This document shows, one piece after another, positions 24,130-32,242 of a stretch of DNA of 64,000 nucleotides (position 1 is the first letter of the stretch; every line of letters starts with the position of its first letter). The position numbers and the translations under genes were made by a program. A model generated the notes under the pieces. That model did not search any database, had not been told where the DNA came from, and worked only from the letters and a program-made list of their open reading frames with translations. This DNA is from Plesiocystis pacifica SIR-1 (GTDB lineage: Bacteria > Myxococcota_A > Polyangia > Nannocystales > Nannocystaceae), in the NCBI RefSeq assembly GCF_000170895.1, contig NZ_ABCS01000010.1:62001-126000 (forward strand), given 5' to 3'.

Positions 24130-26166
24130 CTAGCTCGCGTCGAGGACATCCCTGGCGTTGCCAGGGGTGTCGGCGGCACCGACCTCTGGGGGCGGCGAGA
24201 TGCCGGTGTCGGCGGTCGGGTCGAGGGGGGCGTCGCGCCGCTGCGGCAGCGGCCTGGGATCGCCGATCGGGTCTCGGGTCTCCGTCGCCTCGCACCACGT
24301 CAGGTAGCGGACACCGGCGGCGGTGCTCTTGGTGCTCGCCGAGGTCGCTTCGACCTGCCAGGGTCCCTCGTCGAAGATCTCGCCCAGGCGACCCTCGGCG
24401 GCGATCTGCCAGTGCTCGGCCGAGCGCGCGAGGGCCTTGGCCTGGTCGACGACCTCGCCGAAGGTGAGGTAGGACAGGCGCCCGCAGACTTGAGAACCGA
24501 CGCAGCCGCGCATGAAGGGGCCGGTGGCCACGCCCACGCACACGCCCTTGGCGTAGGGCGACTCCGGGCCGGCGGTGCTCGCCAAGCGGCGGCTCTGGCT
24601 GAACAGCGCCCGGCAGGCCTCGAGGGAGCGGTAGGTGTGCCCGTCGCCGGTGAACACGGCCAGGAGGTCGCTGCCGATCAGGCTGACGTCGCCCCCGCGA
24701 GCTTCGAGCTCGGGGATGACGACCTCGAAGATCGCGTTGAGGCGGCGGACGAGCTGGCCGGGCGGGGCGGGGGCGTCGTCGCCGTCGTCGAGCAGGGCGC
24801 GCCCGGCCTCGATGAACACCACCGTGCCCTCGGACTGGTCGTTGGCGAGGCCCAGGGCGGGGCCCGAGCCGAGCAGACGGTCGAGGACCGCCGGGGGGGT
24901 GAACTTGCGCAGCAGCTGGTTCTCCTCCCCCGAGCCGGCCATGTCGCGCAGCTCGAACACGTGCTGCACGGTCTTGTCGAGGGTGGCGGCGAGGTCCTTG
25001 AAGTCGATGGGCTTGATGACGAAGTCGAAGGCCCCCCGGTTCATGGCCCGGCGGATGTTCGGCATCTGGCCAAAGGCCGAGACGATCACGGTCTTGGCGA
25101 AGGGCGAGACCTCGGGGATGCGCTCGAGCAGCGCGAGGCCGTCCATGACCGGCATGTGGATGTCGGCCAGGACCACGTCGACGTCGGGGTTGGCCCGCAG
25201 GCGCTCGAGGGCGACCTCGCCGTTGTCCGCGAACAGGAACTCGTAGTCCCCCTTGGCGAGCTGTCTGCGGAACCGCGCCTTCATCATCACCTTGACGTCG
25301 GGCTCGTCGTCGACGATCAGCACCTTGGCGCGGCGGGTCGCCCGAGACGCGAGGGCGAAGGCGGCGATGAGCTCGGCCGCGGTCGGGAAGCGCTGCGCGC
25401 TGTCCTTGGTCAGGGCGCGCTCGAAGAAGGCGTCGAGGCCCGCCGGGAGGGAGGGGTCGTGCTCGCTGACCGGCGGGAAGGCGTCGGTGCAGATGCTGAC
25501 CACGAGGTCCCCGAAGGAGCTCTCGGAGAAGGGGAGCTCGCCGGTGAGGGCCTTGTAGGCGATGACCGCGAGGGACCACAGGTCGCCGACGTGGTGGGGC
25601 TTGATCCCGCGGACCTGCTCCGGGCTCATGTAGGCCGGGGTCCCGACGATGCGCCCGGGCTCGGGGAGCTCTGGGCCCTCGAGCCCGGACCAGGCCACGC
25701 CGAAGTCGAGGATCTTGACGGTCTCTCCGGCGTCGCCGCGGGCGAGGAAGATGTTGGCGGGCTTGAGGTCCCGGTGCACGATGTCCACCGCCGCCGCCGC
25801 CGCGAGCCCGCTCCCGACCTGGCGCAGGATCTCGAGCATGACCATCGGCGAGAGCCGCTTTTCACGCATCAGTCGCGAACGCAAATCCTCACCCGCGAGC
25901 AGCTCCATCACCATGTATGGACAATCGTTGTCGATACCGTAGTCGTGGACGGCGACGATGTGCGGGTGGTGGAGCTGGGCGAGGGCCGTCGCCTCCCGGG
26001 AGAAGCGGCGGCGAAAGTCCTCGTGATGCGCGTGCCGGGCGGCCATGAGCTTGAGGGCCACGGGCCGCTGGAGAGCGCGATCGCGGGCTTTCCAGACCGT
26101 GCCCATCCCGCCCCGACCGACTTCGCGCTCGAGCTCGTAGCGGTCGGCGATCAGGTGGCCGCGCAT
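24130..26166 (-). CDS. Ser/Thr kinase - receiver - class III cyclase-like fusion
   Basis: A 678-residue protein from ATG 26166. The kinase (residues 1-265) has GRGGMG, VALK, HRDLKPAN, DFG and GTPAYMSPEQ. A response-regulator receiver (about 280-405) follows, with VDDEPD, phospho-acceptor Asp in VVLADIHMPVMDG near 334, and conserved Lys in VIKPID. Residues about 447-635 resemble a class III adenylyl/guanylyl cyclase: IGSDLLAVFTG and RGCVGS...LSYLTFGEVVDQAKAL are present. The first metal-binding Asp (FxDIxGFT) is replaced by FIEAG, so catalysis is doubtful. It joins three signalling modules in one chain. The histidine kinase that would feed the receiver is not adjacent; the hybrid sensor at 15911 is a possible candidate. 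Confidence 0.85.
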   Translation of the reverse strand: MRGHLIADRYELEREVGRGGMGTVWKARDRALQRPVALKLMAARHAHHEDFRRRFSREATALAQLHHPHIVAVHDYGIDNDCPYMVMELLAGEDLRSRLMREKRLSPMVMLEILRQVGSGLAAAAAVDIVHRDLKPANIFLARGDAGETVKILDFGVAWSGLEGPELPEPGRIVGTPAYMSPEQVRGIKPHHVGDLWSLAVIAYKALTGELPFSESSFGDLVVSICTDAFPPVSEHDPSLPAGLDAFFERALTKDSAQRFPTAAELIAAFALASRATRRAKVLIVDDEPDVKVMMKARFRRQLAKGDYEFLFADNGEVALERLRANPDVDVVLADIHMPVMDGLALLERIPEVSPFAKTVIVSAFGQMPNIRRAMNRGAFDFVIKPIDFKDLAATLDKTVQHVFELRDMAGSGEENQLLRKFTPPAVLDRLLGSGPALGLANDQSEGTVVFIEAGRALLDDGDDAPAPPGQLVRRLNAIFEVVIPELEARGGDVSLIGSDLLAVFTGDGHTYRSLEACRALFSQSRRLASTAGPESPYAKGVCVGVATGPFMRGCVGSQVCGRLSYLTFGEVVDQAKALARSAEHWQIAAEGRLGEIFDEGPWQVEATSASTKSTAAGVRYLTWCEATETRDPIGDPRPLPQRRDAPLDPTADTGISPPPEVGAADTPGNARDVLDAS

Positions 26167-26622
26167 GCGATGACTATATCGCAAGCAGGCTGGGGCCAGC
26201 GCCCGACTTCGAGTTTGTCGATACCGATGCGAATCTGCGTCCCACGCTCCATGAAGAGCGGCTTCAAATTGGCGACGCTTCGAGGTGAGCGCGCTCGGAC
26301 TCCGCGACCGTCGCACGGGAGCGGCCGGCGACGGGGCAGGCGGGAGGGTCACCACCGTGCAGTCGAACACGCGCGCGTGGAGAGCACTTTCGCCCTCGCG
26401 TGCGGAGCGACGATCGACACCGTCGCTTTGTCCGCGCTCTACCTGAAGGCGCGGCGTGACCCCGTCGAGCGCGGCGAGCTCGTCTCCATCCCCGGGACGG
26501 GCCGGTCGAGAGGCGCCGTGGAGAGGGAGTAAATCGCATGAGGAAGCCCACGGGATGGGCACCCCGTCCACGGCTCGAGCGTCTCCCTCTGGCGACAGCC
26601 CGGGATCGGATGGAGGTTCTCG
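26167..26622. other. 456-bp divergent intergenic region without recognised gene
   Basis: Between the kinase-cyclase gene (minus) and the Sel1 lipoprotein gene (plus). Several open frames cross it, but their translations are Arg/Ser-rich and lack any family or signal. Promoters for both flanking genes should lie here; none matches a clear consensus. I see no repeat or RNA gene. Confidence 0.5.
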
Positions 26623-28704
26623 ATGTTGGTAGAATCCTCCTCGATGGCCACTCGCGCCGCTCTGAGCCCCGCCTTGTTTCTCGCGTTGAGCCTCGGCCTG
26701 GGCACGGGGGCGCTGGTGAGCGCGTGCCAGGTGCAGCGCTCGACCGCGGCGCCTTGCTCGGATCCCCATACCTGCGCGAGCCAGTGTCAGGCGTCGAGCC
26801 CCGAGGCCTGCTTCGCCGGGGGGCGGATGTTCGCGGCCGGCATCGAGTGCGGCCGGGAGCCGGAGCGGGCGGCGAAGCTGTTCGAGCAGGCCTGTGACGC
26901 CAAGCACGTCGGGGGCTGCACCTACCTGGCGTCGAGCTACGAGTTCGGCGTCGGGGTCGAGGCCGATCCCAAGCGCGCGCAGTCCCTCTACGAGTGGGCT
27001 TGTGCCGAGCGCGACGGGCGGGCCTGCGTGGGCCTGGCGACCATGCTCCGGGGCAGCGACGCGGACGAGGGCGGGGTCGCCAAGCTCCTCCTCGATCGCG
27101 GCGTCGAGTACCTCGAGCGGGACTGCGCGCGGAACCCGGGGGAGTACTGCGGGAGCCTCGCGCTGCTCTACGCCCAGGGGCTGGGCGTGCGCGCGAGCCC
27201 GGCCCGAGCCCGGGATCGCTACGGCGACGCGTGCAGGGCGGGGGACAGCGAGTCCTGCGTCGCCCTGGCCGAGTTCGTGCGGGCCCAGGATCCCGAGCGC
27301 GCCGGGGCCCTCTACGACGAGGCCTGCCGGGAGGGCTACCTCTATGCCTGCGTCCAGCGAGGCGTGGGGCTGCTGCTCGCTCCGGGCGAGACCAGCGACG
27401 CCGATCAGGGCATCGCCTACCTGCGCAAGGCCTGCACCGCGGGCGAGCCCCGGGGCTGCGCGAGCTTGGCGACGGCCTACGTCTCGGGCATCGGCACGGA
27501 GGTCGACCTCGGCCAGGCCGTCGCGCTCTATGACCAGGCGTGCGCGGCCGGTGACGGCTACGCGTGCGGGAGCCTGGGGCTGCTCACCATGCTCGGCCGC
27601 GGGGTCGAGCGCGACCTCGAGCGCTCCGCGGAGCTGTTCGCTGGCGCCTGCGAGCAGGGCGAGGCCGTCGCCTGCGGCAACCTCGGCTGGTTGCACGTCC
27701 AGGGCGTGGGGCCGTCGGCAGAGCTCGCTGGCGGGGCGGAGCTGCTGGCCTACGCCTGCGAGGCCAACGACGCGAGCAGCTGCTACCGCATGGGGGTCGT
27801 GCTCGCCGAGACCGCGCCCGAGCAGGGCGAGGCCGCGGGGCTGCGCTACGCCGTGGCGGACGCCGTGGCTTTTTGGCGGCGGGGCTGCGAGCTGGGCAGC
27901 TCCGACGCTTGCACGGCGCTCTCGGTCTCGCTGATTGATGGCGGGGGCGAGGGCGGCGAGGCGAGCACGGAGCCGCTCGGGCAGGATCCGCGCGTGGCCG
28001 TCCAGCTCGCCCGCTACGGCTGCCAGGTGGGCAGCGCGGCGGGCTGCACCCTCGCCGGTGAGATCTTCGCGCTGGGCTGGAACGTCGAGCGCGACCGGGC
28101 CACGGCCGACGTCTACTTCCGCTACGCCTGCGAGCTCGGCGACGTCCACGGCTGCGAGGTGCTGGCGACCTGGAGCGGGGACGAGGCCGAGGTCCGCGAC
28201 ATGTGGGGCCGGGGTCGAGCCCTGCGCGAGGCGGCCTGCGAGGGCGGCCACGTCGGCGACTGCATGGTCCTCGGCGCCTACTACGTCCGCGGCCTCGGGA
28301 TGGACAAGGACTTCGCCAAGGCCGTCGAACTCTACGCCCAGGCCTGCACCGCCGGGGCGACGCTGGCCTGCACCCAACAAGCGCAGATCCTCATGACCGG
28401 GACCGGCGTCGAGCCGGACTACGAGCAGGCCTTCGCCCTGTTCTCGGCGGCGTGCGAGGCTGGGGACGAGCTGGCCTGCACCTGGCTCGGGCTCGCCTAC
28501 CAGCGCGGGCGCGGGGTCGAGGTCGACGCGGCCAAGGCCGCCGAGCGCTACGTCCGGGGCTGCGAGCTCGGCTACTCCTTCGGCTGCGTCGGCATGGCCA
28601 AGCTCCACGAAGAGGGCGCGGGCGTGGTCAAGAGCAAACGCAAGGCTCGGGAATTCTACGGTCAGGCCTGCGCTCTCGGGTCGACGAAGCACTGCAAGAA
28701 ATAG
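26623..28704 (+). CDS. Sel1-repeat lipoprotein
   Basis: A 693-residue protein. ATG 26623 has GGAGG 6 bases upstream; ATG 26644 is an alternative. The signal peptide ends in lipobox LVSAC. The rest consists of about 16 Sel1-like repeats of 36 residues, each with the pattern A-x2-L-x-Y-x2-A-C-x-x-G and a Cys after the Ala (EQACDAKHVGGC, DQACAAGDGYACGSLG, EAACEGGHVGDCMVLG). The Cys-Cys spacing across each repeat suggests disulfides in an extracytoplasmic solenoid. Such proteins mediate protein-protein contacts in the envelope. It stands alone; no partner gene is obvious. Confidence 0.85.
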   Translation: MLVESSSMATRAALSPALFLALSLGLGTGALVSACQVQRSTAAPCSDPHTCASQCQASSPEACFAGGRMFAAGIECGREPERAAKLFEQACDAKHVGGCTYLASSYEFGVGVEADPKRAQSLYEWACAERDGRACVGLATMLRGSDADEGGVAKLLLDRGVEYLERDCARNPGEYCGSLALLYAQGLGVRASPARARDRYGDACRAGDSESCVALAEFVRAQDPERAGALYDEACREGYLYACVQRGVGLLLAPGETSDADQGIAYLRKACTAGEPRGCASLATAYVSGIGTEVDLGQAVALYDQACAAGDGYACGSLGLLTMLGRGVERDLERSAELFAGACEQGEAVACGNLGWLHVQGVGPSAELAGGAELLAYACEANDASSCYRMGVVLAETAPEQGEAAGLRYAVADAVAFWRRGCELGSSDACTALSVSLIDGGGEGGEASTEPLGQDPRVAVQLARYGCQVGSAAGCTLAGEIFALGWNVERDRATADVYFRYACELGDVHGCEVLATWSGDEAEVRDMWGRGRALREAACEGGHVGDCMVLGAYYVRGLGMDKDFAKAVELYAQACTAGATLACTQQAQILMTGTGVEPDYEQAFALFSAACEAGDELACTWLGLAYQRGRGVEVDAAKAAERYVRGCELGYSFGCVGMAKLHEEGAGVVKSKRKAREFYGQACALGSTKHCKK

Positions 28705-28825
28705 GGTCTGGAAGCGGCTCAGGGGCCGATTGTGGAATTTCGCTACACGACCGCCCCGCGGGCGATCGGTATACTGATTGGGTCCTGCGCGGCGCGATTG
28801 GCCTCGTCGCGCGCGGACTCTCGCC

Positions 28826-29215
28826 ATGGCTCATCGTGTCTATCGTTCCGACGACGGCTTGTTGTGCATGGCCATCGACGGGCCCGTCTCGTCGGCGGAG
28901 ACCGCCGAGATCCGCGACCGCTTGCTCGTCGCGCTCGGCGACGGCGGCCCGCCCCTGCTGCTCATCGATCAGTCCAGAGCCGAGCTCGCCTTCAGCCGCG
29001 AGGCTCGCCGGGAGATGCAGACGGCCGCGGAGCTGCTGACCTGGGAGCGCGCCGCGATCTTTGGCATGAGCAACTTCAACCGGATGATCGGCCGCGTGGT
29101 CCTGGCCCTGGCGGGCAAGACCGAGTCGACCCAGTTCTTCGCCACCGAGGGCGAGGCGCGGGCGTGGCTGCTGTCTGCCCGGGACGCGAGCCGGCCCAGC
29201 TCGGGGGCGGGGTGA
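28826..29215 (+). CDS. SpoIIAA/STAS-like protein
   Basis: A 129-residue cytoplasmic protein. The fold pattern (short strands around LLLIDQSRAELAF, a helix, then ERAAIFGMSNFNRMIGRVVLALAG and an end FFATEGEARAWL) fits the SpoIIAA-like/STAS superfamily. The conserved Ser of anti-anti-sigma factors is not evident at the usual DxS position. The start was set at ATG 28826; an upstream in-frame ATG at 28778 adds Arg-rich residues. A TATACT at 28770 could be a -10 element. The next gene overlaps by 4 bp (GTGA) and is a paralogue. Confidence 0.68.
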   Translation: MAHRVYRSDDGLLCMAIDGPVSSAETAEIRDRLLVALGDGGPPLLLIDQSRAELAFSREARREMQTAAELLTWERAAIFGMSNFNRMIGRVVLALAGKTESTQFFATEGEARAWLLSARDASRPSSGAG

Positions 29216-29583
29216 AGCACCAGGTCGCCCTCGACGACCAGGGCGTCGTCTGTGTGCGCGTCATCGGGCCGTCGACCCCCGCGGAGGTGACGGCCGTCGG
29301 CGATGCCATGCTCGTCGCCTTCGCGCAGAGTAGCCCCTGTCTGGTGCTCATCGACCTGGGCCAGGCCAAGCTCAACATCGACCGGGGGACACGCGAGGCG
29401 CTCCAGCCCTACGCCTCCAGGTTGGTCTGGGACCGCATGGCGGTGTTCGGCGTGAGCCACTTCAACCGCATGATGTTTCGAATCGTGCTGACGGTCCTCG
29501 GCATGGCCGGCAAGGCGCGCTTTTTCGACACCGAGCAGGGCGCGCGGGCGTGGCTGCAAGAGGCGCCCGCGCAGAGCGCTTGA
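29212..29583 (+). CDS. SpoIIAA/STAS-like protein, paralogue
   Basis: A 123-residue protein from GTG 29212, which overlaps the stop of the preceding gene (GTGA). It aligns by eye with its neighbour along the full length: LVLIDLGQAKLNIDRGT, DRMAVFGVSHFNRMMFRIVL and ARFFDTEQGARAWL match LLLIDQSRAELAFSR, ERAAIFGMSNFNRMIGRVVL and TQFFATEGEARAWL. A recent tandem duplication with translational coupling points to a heterodimer. The role is unknown; binding of lipids or partner proteins is known for related SEC14/STAS-like folds. Confidence 0.68.
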   Translation: MKHQVALDDQGVVCVRVIGPSTPAEVTAVGDAMLVAFAQSSPCLVLIDLGQAKLNIDRGTREALQPYASRLVWDRMAVFGVSHFNRMMFRIVLTVLGMAGKARFFDTEQGARAWLQEAPAQSA

Positions 29584-29595
29584 GCGGATCGAGGA

Positions 29596-29639
29596 GTCAG
29601 GGACGACGCCTCGCCCTCCCTGCCCACGTCCACGACTCA
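29596..29639 (-). repeat. Two-hairpin dispersed element, copy 3 (deleted)
   Basis: Read on the minus strand from TGAGTCGTGGACGTG (29639), the first 39 bases match copies 1 and 2. The sequence then jumps to CCCTGAC, the last bases of hairpin B. About 40 internal bases are missing, and both sides of the junction share TCC. Its right arm CGTCCACGAC (29627-29636) now faces only a partial partner. It again lies between convergent genes, and its TGA (29639-29637) is the stop codon of the SulP gene. Confidence 0.75.
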
Positions 29640-30959
29640 CTCGGCCTCGGGAGCTCCGCCGAGGCGCAGGCGATCGACGACCTGAGCCGCGAGCACCCCG
29701 ACGACGATGCCGAGCTGGATCCCCTGGGTCAGGGTGACGAGGAAGCTGACGGCGAGCACGGCGAGCTGCCAGCGACCGGCGCGGCCGCTCTTCCACAAGC
29801 GCGCGGGCTCGCGCAGGTCGATGAGCCCGAACACGGCGACCATGATGATGGCCGCGAGCACGGCCTTGGGCAGGGGGCCGAACAGGGGCGTGAGCACCAG
29901 CAAGGTCGCGCCGACGACCGCGGCGGTGATCAGCCCGGCGAGCCGGGTCTGGGCCCCGGCCTGGGCGTTGACGGCCGTGCGCGAGAAGCCGCCGGTCACG
30001 GGGTAGCCGCTGAACAGGCCGGTGGCGACGTTGGCCGCGCCCAGGGCCACGAGCTCGCGGTTGGCGTCGACGCCGTAGTCCTGCTGGCGGGCGACGTTGT
30101 CGGCGACCGAGTAGGCCTCCATGAAGCCGATCAGGGCGATGGCGAGGGCCGTGGGCGCGAGCTTGGTGAGGGTCTCGAGCGCGCCGCCCATGCCCGCGGG
30201 GCGCGGCCAGGCGAAGCCCGGGAGCCCGGCCGGGACCTCGCCGACGGTGGCGACCGCGTGCTCGAGGCCGAGCCAGTCGAAGGCGAGCACGGCCAGCGAT
30301 CCGACCACGACGACGATCAGCGCTCGCGGGGCGTCGGGGGTCGCGAGCTTGAGGGCGAGCAGGGCCGCGATCGCGCCGAGGCCGACGGCGAGGGTCAGGC
30401 CGTCGATGGCCTGGAGGTGGCCGAGGGCGTCGACGAGGATGACCTGGAGCTGCTGGCTGCGCTCGAGCTTCACGCCGAGCAAGGGGCCGAGCTGGGAGAA
30501 GCCGATGATCAGCGCCGCGGCCGAGGTGAAGCCGCTGATCACGGGGCGGGTCAGCAGCTCGACCACGAAGCCGGCGCGCATCAGGCCCAGGGCGAGCTGG
30601 ATGCCGCCCGCGAGGATGGCCAAGAGCGCGGCGTAGGCGATGTAGGCCTCGCTCCCGCCCTCGGCGATGGCCCCGACGCCCGAGGCGACCAGGAGCGAGT
30701 CCATGGCCACGGGCCCGACCGCGAGCTGCCGCGAGGTGCCGAGGAAGGCGTAGACGATCAGCGGGAGCAAGGAGGCGTAGAGACCGACGATGGGGGGCAG
30801 GCCCGCGAGCATCGCGTAGGCCATGCCCTGGGGGACCAGCATCACGGCCGTGGTCAGGCCGGCGATGAGGTCGGCGCGGAGCTGCTGGCGCGAACAGCCC
30901 TCGGAGATCCCGAGGAGCTTGCACAGGGGGGCGAGCAGGTCGGTCATGCCCGCAGGCAT
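29637..30959 (-). CDS. SulP-family anion transporter lacking the STAS domain
   Basis: A 440-residue membrane protein with 10-12 helices. The SulP signature region is clear: DLIAGLTTAVMLVPQGMAYA near residue 30, GLPPIVGLYASLLPLIVYAF near 53 and GTSRQLAVGPVAMDSLL. Usual SulP proteins are 550-650 residues with a cytoplasmic STAS domain after the last helix; here the protein ends 15 residues after it (DRLRLGGAPEAE). It should move sulfate, bicarbonate or another anion in symport with protons or sodium. ATG 30959 has GGAG 6 bases upstream; ATG 30947 is a second option. Confidence 0.85.
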   Translation of the reverse strand: MPAGMTDLLAPLCKLLGISEGCSRQQLRADLIAGLTTAVMLVPQGMAYAMLAGLPPIVGLYASLLPLIVYAFLGTSRQLAVGPVAMDSLLVASGVGAIAEGGSEAYIAYAALLAILAGGIQLALGLMRAGFVVELLTRPVISGFTSAAALIIGFSQLGPLLGVKLERSQQLQVILVDALGHLQAIDGLTLAVGLGAIAALLALKLATPDAPRALIVVVVGSLAVLAFDWLGLEHAVATVGEVPAGLPGFAWPRPAGMGGALETLTKLAPTALAIALIGFMEAYSVADNVARQQDYGVDANRELVALGAANVATGLFSGYPVTGGFSRTAVNAQAGAQTRLAGLITAAVVGATLLVLTPLFGPLPKAVLAAIIMVAVFGLIDLREPARLWKSGRAGRWQLAVLAVSFLVTLTQGIQLGIVVGVLAAQVVDRLRLGGAPEAE

Positions 30960-30975
30960 TGCAGGCTCCGGGCCA
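30960..30975 (-). promoter_or_regulatory. Possible sigma-54 promoter of the SulP gene
   Basis: The minus strand reads TGGCCCGGAGCCTGCA, which matches the -24/-12 consensus (TGGCAC-N5-TTGCA) at GG and GC with the right spacing. It ends just before ATG 30959, so a transcript would start close to ATG 30947. A sigma-54 activator gene lies divergently. In GC-rich DNA this may be chance. Confidence 0.3.
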
Positions 30976-31125
30976 GCTCGGGCCGGCCCTGGATGGGGCC
31001 TCCGAGGGCGCCTGGGCCTGCGCTCGCGGGGGCCGTTTCACCGCGCTGGAGCGGCGGTGCAACGGGGGCGAACGCCGTGCGCGGCGGGCATCGCTCGCGC
31101 CCCGAGTGTATGGTCGGGCCTGCCA

Positions 31126-32166
31126 GTGCCCGCCTCGACCCACAGTCCGGACCCCATCCCCGTCCCCGCCGCGCTCGAGGTCGAGGACTTCCACGGCATC
31201 GTCACGGTCTCGCCGCAGATGCGGGCCTTCTTCGAGCTCATGCGTCGGGCCGCGCGCAGCGACGCGAGCATCCTCATCCGCGGGGAGACCGGCACGGGCA
31301 AGGAGCTGGTCGCGGCGGCGATTCACCGCTTGTCGCGACGTCGCAACCAGGCCTTTCAGGCCATCAACTGCGCGACCTTGACCCCGGAGCTGGCGGCCTC
31401 GGAGCTGTTCGGGCACGTGCGCGGCGCGTTCACGGGGGCGATCCGCGATCGCCGCGGCGTGCTCGCCCTCGCCGACGGGGGGACGGTCTTCCTCGACGAG
31501 GTCGCCGAGCTGTCCCTGGACATCCAGGCCCGCATGCTCCGCGTGTTGCAGGAGCGGACCTTCGTGCCCGTCGGCGGCACGGACCCGGTGTCCGTCGACC
31601 TTCGCCTCCTCGCGGCGACCAACAAGTCCCTGCGCGAGGAGCTCGAGGCCGGGCGCTTTCGCGAGGACTTGATGTATCGCATCCGCATCGTCCCGCTCTT
31701 CCTCCCGCCCCTCGTCGAGCGCGACGGCGACATCGAGGCGCTGACCTGGCACTTCATCGGCGTGTTCAACGAGCAGGCCAGGGCCGGGGACGAGCCCGGT
31801 GAGTCCGGTGAGCCCGACGACCTGCCGCCGCGCCGGCGCGTCGAGGCCATCGCCCCCGACGCCCACGCGCGCATGCTCGCCTACCCCTGGCCCGGGAACG
31901 TCCGCGAGCTCCGCAACGTGCTCGAGTACGCCTTCGCCATCGGGGAGGGCCCGGTCCTGACCCTCGACGAGCTGCCTCCGGAGCTCCGGGGGGAGCCGCC
32001 GCCGCGCAGCTCTCGGGCGTCCCACGGGATGAGCCCGGAGGACGAGGAGAAGGCCCGGATTCTCGAGGCGCTGTCGATCGCGGGCGGGCTCAAGAGCCAG
32101 GCGGCGGAGCTGCTCGGGATCAGCCGCACGACGCTGTGGCGAAAGATGCGAGAGCTGGGTCTCTGA
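31126..32166 (+). CDS. Sigma-54-dependent transcription activator without sensor domain
   Basis: About 346 residues from GTG 31126. The AAA+ domain begins almost at the N-terminus: Walker A GETGTGKE (53-60), the sigma-54 contact loop GAFTGA (100-105), Walker B GTVFLDEVAE, and GNVREL in the sensor II region. A Fis-type helix-turn-helix ends the protein (KSQAAELLGISRTTLWRKMR). No receiver, GAF, PAS or FHA domain is present, so control must come from expression level or a partner protein. It is divergent from the SulP transporter, a likely target. The exact start is uncertain, as there is no strong ribosome-binding site. Confidence 0.85.
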   Translation: MPASTHSPDPIPVPAALEVEDFHGIVTVSPQMRAFFELMRRAARSDASILIRGETGTGKELVAAAIHRLSRRRNQAFQAINCATLTPELAASELFGHVRGAFTGAIRDRRGVLALADGGTVFLDEVAELSLDIQARMLRVLQERTFVPVGGTDPVSVDLRLLAATNKSLREELEAGRFREDLMYRIRIVPLFLPPLVERDGDIEALTWHFIGVFNEQARAGDEPGESGEPDDLPPRRRVEAIAPDAHARMLAYPWPGNVRELRNVLEYAFAIGEGPVLTLDELPPELRGEPPPRSSRASHGMSPEDEEKARILEALSIAGGLKSQAAELLGISRTTLWRKMRELGL

Positions 32167-32242
32167 GCCGAGTGGCCCGGCTGCTGGCCGGCCAGCTCGG
32201 TGATTGGACGATTTCATCGCTTCGTGTCAGGGCTGGGAGTCC

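Noticed and set aside
26167-28827. Upstream extension of the kinase-cyclase open frame on the minus strand
   Set aside because: It runs antisense through the Sel1-repeat gene and has no domain character. The kinase begins properly at ATG 26166 with its glycine loop at normal distance.
28969-32217. A 1082-codon minus-strand open frame
   Set aside because: It crosses the SpoIIAA-like genes, SulP and the sigma-54 activator out of frame; all of these have clear family motifs in other frames.
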